Below, piece after piece: positions 57,674-64,000 of a stretch of DNA of 64,000 nucleotides. Under the pieces are notes generated by a model. The model did not search any database. It saw only the letters and a program-made list of their open reading frames with translations, and had not been told where the DNA came from. The translations under genes and the position numbers were made by a program. The stretch is from Myroides oncorhynchi (GTDB taxonomy: Bacteria > Bacteroidota > Bacteroidia > Flavobacteriales > Flavobacteriaceae), in the NCBI RefSeq assembly GCF_020905415.1, contig NZ_JAJJMP010000001.1, positions 959,501 through 1,023,500 on the forward strand, written 5' to 3'. How positions within the stretch are numbered: the first letter of the stretch is position 1; every line of letters starts with the position of its first letter.

Positions 57674-60214
57674 TTAAAAGTCATCCTGCTTACTCCATGT
57701 ATATTCATTATAATCCAAACCTTCTTTTATCCATTGAATGTCTTTTTTATCTTTTAAGTGATAATCAAACCAGTCAAGAACTCTAGTAGTTAGATCATTA
57801 GCCTCTATCGGAGTATCTGGACCAGTGGTATGACCTATGTTTTTATAAAATAGCGCTATTGTTGGAACATTTTCTCTCTTAAGTGCATTAAACATATTTA
57901 TGGTATTGGTACTGTGAATATTTTCATCTAATAATCCTGTGTAAAGTAGCATAGGCGTTTTCGCTTTGTGAGCATTGTGAAGGGGGGAGTTGTCTATATA
58001 TTTTTTAGGATCTTCACTATATTTTTTTTGCATTCCATATTGAGCTCGTTCTGCCATAAACCAATCGGGCATTATTCTGTACTTACTATACCTAAAAGTT
58101 AATCCACTAATAAGGTCATGCGCAGCAGAGCCACTGACTATGGTTGAGAATAGGTTTGTTTGTGTAGCAATAAAACTTGCTTTATAACCGCCAAAGGAAT
58201 GCCCAATTAAACCTAATTTCTCTCGATCTATAGACTTTTCTTTCTTCAGTATTTCTTCAACGCCTAGAGTTATACATTCGAGAGCAGATATACCAGGACC
58301 TATATTATTCACATAAGAATCCACAAAATATACAAAATACCCTTGTTCATTTAATAGGCTAGCATTAAATCCTGTTTGATTGACAGTTGTCGGTAGTTCA
58401 AAAGAGGAAAAGGTATTAAATGGTTTTTCGTTGTAGACATATACAACCATTGGATATTTGTTTAAAGGATCATAATCTTTAGGATAGAGTAAGGTACTTT
58501 CTAATTCCTTGTTATATCTATCTGTGTACTTAATGCTCTGTCTCTTCTTCCAATTATATTGTGTAGGTTCTATGTCAGTTTTGAGCAATGTTGAAATTTT
58601 ATTGTTGTCAATAACTTTAATTTCGACAGGGGAATTAAAACTATTTTCTGTGTATACAAATACTTTGTTATCAGCACTTGTAAGGTTGCCTTTTAAGGCT
58701 AGTGATTTACTAAAAGACTTTTGATTACTTTCACTTAGTAGTATTGTTTTATTATCTGTTATGCTAAATATTCTCTCGGTTTCACCTACTTTACTATAAA
58801 TGTATTTAATACTATCTAGATTAGACGTGTAAGTGTTTGATTGTAAATTTAGTATTGTGTTTTTGCTTCCAATAGGGAAATTTGCAATTGTTATTGTTGT
58901 GTTTGTATTAAGGTTGAATTTATTAAGTTTTTCTTTAATGAAGTATAGTATTTCTTGGTTATTAGTATTTGCAATTAAAGAACTATATTCGTCTACTTTT
59001 ATTGCCAGCTCTTGTTTAGTAGTTAGATTGTACAAATGCCAAAGTTGATTTCTGCTATTTAAAGGCTTATATAGTACAAAATTGTTTTTAGCAAATGCCA
59101 CAGGTACTTTATAAGAAGCAATTTCAACTTCTGAGATTAACGTATTAATATCTATTAAAGAGTATTGTATAGGTAGAATAGAAGATTCAAATTTCTGTAA
59201 TTTAAAGGGATTGTATCTTAGTATGTGGTTTGGCAGATCAATAAAACTATAATCTTTATCTCTTGTTCTTTCTAACTCAATTGTTTTATTCTCATTGTAT
59301 TGATAAATAAAGGCTTTGTAATTTAGTTGATGTTTCAACTTGTAATTACTAGGATATATAAATCTAGAATTTCCGTTCCATATATCAAGGTATTGGCTAT
59401 GACTAATCTCTTTATTGGTTTTGAAATTGTATTTTATAAATAAATCGTTGTTAAAATAGAAGTTCACTTCAAACCTTTCTAGTTTTTCTTTTGATAGGGT
59501 TATTTTCTTAATTTCTTTTATTTTGATGTTGATAATCAGTAAATTATTGGTTTTGTCAGTGTATGCAAAAAGTGTATTATCATTGTTCCAGTATAATTTG
59601 CTTATATCTTGTGACTGATCTTTAATTTCTGTGTTTTCTAGTGTGTTTAAATCAAAGATGTTTAATGAATTGGGAGTGTAGAAAATTAACTTTGTTTTGT
59701 TTGGACTTAAGTGATAGTTCTTAACCTCTGATTTGTAAAGCAGAGGTTGGTTAAGTGTTTTTCGTTTATCAATTTTTTCAATATTTAAAGCATTGTTATT
59801 GTTTAATGTGATTAATAGATTATTGTCTTTATTGGCTATAGTATGATATTTTGTTACTTGCTCTTTTGTTGCGATTATTTTGTTTTTGTTCGCATCTAGA
59901 ATTATTACTTCCTTATTAAATGTCCCAACGACTAAGTCATCAAATAACAAATTTTGGTACATATTCTGGATATGAGTGACATTGATTTTTCTTTTGTCTT
60001 GAGTATTGATATAATAAGTTGAGTCAGCTATTGTACTGTTTAGATATGTCTTGTTGACAATTACCCATTTACCATCAGGGCTTATCTTAGAAGGATTTAT
60101 TGTATTGATTCTATAGTCGGTTTTCAAAGCGAGTGAATCATTTTGAGCTAGTACAATGTATTGTATTAGTAGGACTAAAAAAAGTAGTAAGTATTTAATT
60201 GTGATTTTATGCAT
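57674..60214 (-). CDS. Secreted S9-family prolyl oligopeptidase-like peptidase
   Basis: 846 aa from the ATG at 60212-60214, which begins a signal peptide (MHKITIKYLLLFLVLLIQYIVLAQ); an ATG 36 nt upstream would put 12 residues before it. The first two-thirds is a divergent beta-propeller. The alpha/beta hydrolase domain has the Ser nucleophile in GHSFGG, Asp in LLDEN and His in GHTTGP, as for DPP/acylaminoacyl-peptidase relatives. It lies 7 nt after a lipoprotein gene of a SusC/SusD locus. Residues are N/K/I-rich, unlike housekeeping genes here. Confidence 0.85.
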   Translation of the reverse strand: MHKITIKYLLLFLVLLIQYIVLAQNDSLALKTDYRINTINPSKISPDGKWVIVNKTYLNSTIADSTYYINTQDKRKINVTHIQNMYQNLLFDDLVVGTFNKEVIILDANKNKIIATKEQVTKYHTIANKDNNLLITLNNNNALNIEKIDKRKTLNQPLLYKSEVKNYHLSPNKTKLIFYTPNSLNIFDLNTLENTEIKDQSQDISKLYWNNDNTLFAYTDKTNNLLIINIKIKEIKKITLSKEKLERFEVNFYFNNDLFIKYNFKTNKEISHSQYLDIWNGNSRFIYPSNYKLKHQLNYKAFIYQYNENKTIELERTRDKDYSFIDLPNHILRYNPFKLQKFESSILPIQYSLIDINTLISEVEIASYKVPVAFAKNNFVLYKPLNSRNQLWHLYNLTTKQELAIKVDEYSSLIANTNNQEILYFIKEKLNKFNLNTNTTITIANFPIGSKNTILNLQSNTYTSNLDSIKYIYSKVGETERIFSITDNKTILLSESNQKSFSKSLALKGNLTSADNKVFVYTENSFNSPVEIKVIDNNKISTLLKTDIEPTQYNWKKRQSIKYTDRYNKELESTLLYPKDYDPLNKYPMVVYVYNEKPFNTFSSFELPTTVNQTGFNASLLNEQGYFVYFVDSYVNNIGPGISALECITLGVEEILKKEKSIDREKLGLIGHSFGGYKASFIATQTNLFSTIVSGSAAHDLISGLTFRYSKYRIMPDWFMAERAQYGMQKKYSEDPKKYIDNSPLHNAHKAKTPMLLYTGLLDENIHSTNTINMFNALKRENVPTIALFYKNIGHTTGPDTPIEANDLTTRVLDWFDYHLKDKKDIQWIKEGLDYNEYTWSKQDDF

Positions 60215-60221
60215 AATTGGT

Positions 60222-60935
60222 TTAGAGAGAGAGGTTAATGATAGTGTCATTCTTAGGGCTAAGATGTACTGAATTCTTCGATAGTGCTAGAATGCTTAAG
60301 ATATTGCCCTTTGGAATTGTAATGGAAAATTCTCCTTTGTTATTAGTTAGATGATAAAATGCAATCCCCAAAGTATTATCAATAAAAGCAGGACCTATAT
60401 CAACATTTTTGAGTGGACGATTTGTTTTTTTGCTATAGATATGTCCTGATACTTGTATTAAAGTATCAGGATCAGAATCTTGTAGGTTTTTTTTAAAATT
60501 GAGTTCAAGCTCAGGGTATTTACTAAAAAGCTTTAAGTAATTGTTTATTGCTAAAGAGTCTTGTGTTACTTGTATATCTAGTGTTTTACTTTTAGTTATA
60601 TTACTATAAGTATATTTTTTATTATTCCTTCCGTATAGGATAGAATTTGGGATAAGAACTAAAGTGTCTCCTTTTTGTATTTTAATTTTATAGTATCCTT
60701 TTTTATTGACATAAGTTTTGACATTATCGCCATATGCGTTTAATGTGTCATTCTTCCATTGCCACTTATTTTTTATATTCATAGTGGTAATACCTAGTGG
60801 TGGAGTAGAAGTGTTTTCTAGAGTAACTTTTCCTTTAACAATGATACTGTTGTTGAATCCACAAGAGGTAGTAAGCATAAGTAATATAAAAGCTATCGTT
60901 AATGAAATATTGGTATAGCAATATTTAGTATCCAT
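60222..60935 (-). CDS. Lipoprotein with carboxypeptidase-regulatory-like domain
   Basis: 237 aa. Lipoprotein signal ending LMLTTSC (Cys about 25). Two CarboxypepD-regulatory-like repeats are visible (VKGKVTLENTSTPPLGITTMNI and VSGHIYSKKTNRPLKNVDIGPAFI), the same fold found at SusC N-termini. It overlaps the SusD stop by 11 nt, so it is part of the SusC-SusD-lipoprotein-peptidase unit. Function is probably assembly or substrate binding at the cell surface (inference). Confidence 0.7.
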   Translation of the reverse strand: MDTKYCYTNISLTIAFILLMLTTSCGFNNSIIVKGKVTLENTSTPPLGITTMNIKNKWQWKNDTLNAYGDNVKTYVNKKGYYKIKIQKGDTLVLIPNSILYGRNNKKYTYSNITKSKTLDIQVTQDSLAINNYLKLFSKYPELELNFKKNLQDSDPDTLIQVSGHIYSKKTNRPLKNVDIGPAFIDNTLGIAFYHLTNNKGEFSITIPKGNILSILALSKNSVHLSPKNDTIINLSL

Positions 60936-62307
60936 GATTGTTTGGGTTTAAGTTTTTGTTGATTAATAGTTGTTTTTCAGGTATAGGGAATAATTGATGA
61001 TAATCAAGCCAATTTGTTTTAGTAGATTTTAATTGATTTAGTTTTTCAAATCTTTTAAGAGTGAAAAATCGTTGACCTATTTCTGTAAAAAATTCCCTTT
61101 GACTTTCATCTAGAAATACCTGTTCAAATTCGTCAGAGCTTAGAGCAGTATCTATAGGTTTTACTCCTCTTACTTGTCTTATCTTATTTAACTCAGTGAT
61201 AGCTTGTAATCGTTTATTTTGAAAGAACAAGCTCTCAATGTAAATAAAATAAACGTGTTCAATTCTATAGAAAATGGAATATTCGTCTGTGTTATTCGTC
61301 TTGTTCTTGTATTTAAAAGCAGTTAAAAATTTAGTATTGTTAACCGTAGTACTCTTTATCCAATTTTTTAACCTTAAATCTTCAGGATCGAATTTATTTA
61401 TCAGTTCTGTACTAATGGCTGTTGTATTGGCGCTTAAAGCTGTAAATATGTAGGCATTTGCTTCTGGAGTGATATTAGTTTCAAGATGTGGACTAAGTTG
61501 CCATAGAGTACTTTTAGATGTTTTTTTGAATGTATTATTTAGGTCTGATTCGATTTGATAAAGCTTGTTGTCGAGTATGTTTTGACAGTACTGTTGTGCT
61601 AGATCGAATCTCTTCTGTAAAAGGTAGTTTTCTGCCAGTAGCAATTCAACAATAGCTTTATTGATGTGAAATTTGTTTGCTGATCTATATTCATACGTTA
61701 AGTATTGATGTGCAATAAGAAGATTTTTTTCAATTTCTAAAAGAACTTGATTATAAGGCGTTTTGTTAATGTTTGTGTTGAACTTATAATCAGTAGTTAG
61801 AGTATAGGGAATATCACCGTATAATTGAATAAGGTAATGGTAGTGTAAAGCTCTTAAAGTGTACGCCTCGCCTAAGAAAGGTTCTTTTAGTTTTTGTTCA
61901 ATGTATTGGGATTGAGTTAAACCTTCGATAAAGGCATTAATTTGGTAAATATTTTGATAGGCACTATTCCACCAGTTTGCTGTTTCTGGGCTATTGGGTT
62001 GAATAGAGTTTATATAAAAATTGCTTGTAGAAGTACCTACATAATTAAGTTCATCAGTGTATAGACTCAGTCCATGACTAACGCCATTTGTGTTTTTAGT
62101 TATAAAATTTTTGTCTCGAACATTTGTATAAAGTTGTGATAATGCAGATTTTACACTAGATACATTTTTGAAAACGTCTTGTTGATTTACTTTGTTATCA
62201 GGTAAATCAACATCTACTAATTGGTCACAAGATATTAGTATGAAGTTAATTAATAATAGTAATATGCTATATGTGAATAGTTTTTTATGTGATATTGAAT
62301 TGTTCAT
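60925..62307 (-). CDS. RagB/SusD-family nutrient-binding outer-membrane lipoprotein
   Basis: 460 aa. Lipoprotein signal LINFILISC (Cys near residue 27); the helical TPR-like core has EAYTLRALHYHYLIQLYGDIPYT, which is the most conserved SusD region, and ends LFPIPEKQLLINKNLNPNNHGY, the standard SusD C-terminal motif. It lids the SusC barrel and captures ligand. It is 12 nt after the SusC-like gene. Confidence 0.9.
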   Translation of the reverse strand: MNNSISHKKLFTYSILLLLINFILISCDQLVDVDLPDNKVNQQDVFKNVSSVKSALSQLYTNVRDKNFITKNTNGVSHGLSLYTDELNYVGTSTSNFYINSIQPNSPETANWWNSAYQNIYQINAFIEGLTQSQYIEQKLKEPFLGEAYTLRALHYHYLIQLYGDIPYTLTTDYKFNTNINKTPYNQVLLEIEKNLLIAHQYLTYEYRSANKFHINKAIVELLLAENYLLQKRFDLAQQYCQNILDNKLYQIESDLNNTFKKTSKSTLWQLSPHLETNITPEANAYIFTALSANTTAISTELINKFDPEDLRLKNWIKSTTVNNTKFLTAFKYKNKTNNTDEYSIFYRIEHVYFIYIESLFFQNKRLQAITELNKIRQVRGVKPIDTALSSDEFEQVFLDESQREFFTEIGQRFFTLKRFEKLNQLKSTKTNWLDYHQLFPIPEKQLLINKNLNPNNHGY

Positions 62308-62319
62308 AATATGATTAGA

Positions 62320-64000
62320 TTAGAAGGTTAATTGCATTCCCATTGAATAGGTTTTTAAAGGGGGTAAGTATCCAAAAGTTGTAAACTCAGGATCCATTCC
62401 TTTGTATGAGGTAATAGTCCATAGATTTTGTCCTTGGAAGTATATTCTCAAGGATTCAATTTTGACCTTCGGAATTTTTAAAACATAAGAAAGAGATATG
62501 TTTTTCAATCTTATAAAGGATGCATCACTTATAGAATTAGAACTTTCTCTAAAAGGAGAGCTCAGTGCTTGATTCTCTGGTTTATTATAAAACGCTGATA
62601 TATATTGAGCATTTAGGTTTTCTTTTGTCCAACGATCTACCATTTGTACAGGTAGATTATTTATTGCTCCACCCGGTGTAGCGTAATAATTGTTTAGGTT
62701 GTAGTTTTCTTGTTTTTTAAAATAGAATAAGAAATCAAGGGTAAAACTCTTGTAAGAAACTGTATTTTGTATTCCTCCAAAGAAAGAAGGATTAAGGCTT
62801 TTAACAATCTTTTTGTCTTCGACATTAATTTTACCATCATTATTAAAATCAGTAAATTCGTACATACCAGTTTCTGGGTTTATTCCTTTGAACTCGTAGA
62901 GTTTTATAATATTAATTGGTTTGCCAACGATATACGAACTACTTTGAGTCCCTTGTTCAAGACCAGGATAAGACACAAGTTTGTTTTTGGGAATAGAAAA
63001 ATTAATGTTTGTAGACCAGTTCCAATGTTTATTGGATATGTTTTGTGTATTTACAGTAAACTCCCACCCTCTATTGTCTACAATTGCAGGGAAATTTGTT
63101 AATATCGAATTGAATCCAGTTGTTGTTGGAAGAGTTAACCCTACTAGTTGATCTGTAGCTCTATTATTGTAATAGGCAATAGAAGAATGGATACGATTGT
63201 TAAAAAGACTAAACTCTAAAGCAGATTCAAATTTGGTTGTTTTTTCCCATTTGTAATCGGGGTTGTAGAGTGCACTAGGAAACAAACCAATTTCCTTGTC
63301 GTATGAAGTGCTATTTACACTATAAGTATCAAGGTAAGCGTAATCTCCTATATTATCACTACCCGTAACTCCATAACTTAGACGTATTTTCCCAAAACTT
63401 AGCCAATGTACATCTTTAAAGAAGTTTTCTTCAGAAAACAACCAAGCTGTTCCTATTGCTCCAAAATTGCCGTATCGATTATTTTTAGCGAACCTACTAG
63501 AACCATCTCTTCGAGCAGTTATGTTTAAAATGTATTTATTGTCATAGGTGTAGTTAAGACGTGTAAATAGAGAAGCATATTTATAGTGAGCAGTAGCAGA
63601 ATTACCAATGTACTTTTCTTTTGCTGCACTTATATTTTTAATCATAGCATCTGTTGTAAAATTACGACCCGTTAATTGCAAAACAGTTGATTTAGAACCT
63701 TGAAAAGTCCCTCCAATTAGAAAATCAAGGGTGTGTTTGTTTAGCTTTGCTTTATATTGTAATTGTGGTTCAACTATAAATGAGGAGAAATCTTGATTAG
63801 CCTTGTGTGCTTCAGAATTCTCACTTGTTCTTCCAAGAGCTGGATTAAAAATTGTGTGTGGTATAAGCTTATATTCTTCCAAGTTGTTATTTGAAATACC
63901 TGCATTTACTTTAAAAAATACGTTGTTGTATATTTGGTAGGCTGCATTGCTATTAATAACAAGTGTTTTGATGTTGTTTTCATAAGTTTGATTTAACTGT
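62320..64000 (-). CDS. SusC/RagA-type TonB-linked receptor (N-terminus cut by window edge)
   Basis: C-terminal 560 or so residues only; the frame is open to base 64000, so the TTG at 63882 is not a start. Barrel motifs NYTYDNKYILNITARRDGSSRFA, IRLSYGVTGSDNIGDYAYL, NYKWEKTTKFESALEFSLFNNRI and a C-terminal YSMGMQLTF are typical of SusC. It pairs with the adjacent SusD; the associated secreted S9 peptidase points to peptide rather than glycan uptake (inference). Confidence 0.9.
   Translation of the reverse strand, partial: QLNQTYENNIKTLVINSNAAYQIYNNVFFKVNAGISNNNLEEYKLIPHTIFNPALGRTSENSEAHKANQDFSSFIVEPQLQYKAKLNKHTLDFLIGGTFQGSKSTVLQLTGRNFTTDAMIKNISAAKEKYIGNSATAHYKYASLFTRLNYTYDNKYILNITARRDGSSRFAKNNRYGNFGAIGTAWLFSEENFFKDVHWLSFGKIRLSYGVTGSDNIGDYAYLDTYSVNSTSYDKEIGLFPSALYNPDYKWEKTTKFESALEFSLFNNRIHSSIAYYNNRATDQLVGLTLPTTTGFNSILTNFPAIVDNRGWEFTVNTQNISNKHWNWSTNINFSIPKNKLVSYPGLEQGTQSSSYIVGKPINIIKLYEFKGINPETGMYEFTDFNNDGKINVEDKKIVKSLNPSFFGGIQNTVSYKSFTLDFLFYFKKQENYNLNNYYATPGGAINNLPVQMVDRWTKENLNAQYISAFYNKPENQALSSPFRESSNSISDASFIRLKNISLSYVLKIPKVKIESLRIYFQGQNLWTITSYKGMDPEFTTFGYLPPLKTYSMGMQLTF

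Noticed and set aside
63882..63884. TTG start of the SusC-like protein
   Set aside because: The frame continues open to the window edge and the preceding residues fit the receptor, so the gene is cut by the window.

Overview
The window reads as a chromosomal segment of an AT-rich gliding-lineage Bacteroidota (Flavobacteriaceae, Myroides- or Flavobacterium-like; the genus is inference). The evidence is gldB and gldC beside nadE, a type IX secretion (T9SS) C-terminal sorting domain, SusC/SusD-type genes, many lipoprotein signal peptides, almost no Shine-Dalgarno sequences, and TAnnTTTG promoter boxes, some with TTTG 19 bp upstream. Both window edges cut genes.

Region by region. 1-9903: a tight five-gene ABC efflux operon on the minus strand (HlyD-type adaptor, ATPase, periodic DUF2807 protein, two large FtsX/MacB-like permeases) faces a sigma-54 response regulator and histidine kinase; the intergenic region holds a sigma-54-like promoter and a perfect palindrome. 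9904-13637: repeat-bearing spacer, two small envelope proteins, an alkyltransferase-like protein, a LysE exporter and TrmB. 13740-21444: a PhoR/PhoB-type pair, a TonB-dependent receptor, a surface lipoprotein, a minimal T9SS cargo and a LuxE-like enzyme. 21505-31006: gldC, gldB, nadE, a lipoprotein, dnaG, an ECF sigma/regulator/outer-membrane operon with its own ECF-type promoter, a polyprenyl synthase and rlmN. 31007-39063: mostly accessory genes (SWIM protein, Tet-like MFS pump, DUF6169 two-gene module, fumarase, cytochrome c) separated by repeat-rich spacers.

39232-50811 is a heme locus: hemA-hemC-hemD-hemE, two unknown genes, hemF and hemB on the minus strand, and an AraC regulator, hemH, a hemJ-like gene, an NtrY-like kinase and an enoyl-CoA hydratase on the plus strand. 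Together these cover glutamyl-tRNA to heme except hemL and the hemG/hemN alternatives. 50821-53203 carries two identical tRNA-Gln genes, each with its own promoter and terminator, with a complete ISL3-type insertion sequence between them. 53307-64000: a DUF2723 membrane glycosyltransferase, thiL, and a SusC/SusD locus with a lipoprotein and a secreted S9 peptidase, probably for peptide uptake.

The most interesting unexplained signals are the helical DUF2807 protein inside the efflux operon, paired 11-bp direct repeats around the Pho-like cassette, an ECF promoter followed by a 24-codon leader ORF, an 11-bp tandem repeat block at 37300-37402, the 44-aa protein plus DUF6169 pair, and several REP-like hairpin families, one of which supplies the hemF stop codon.
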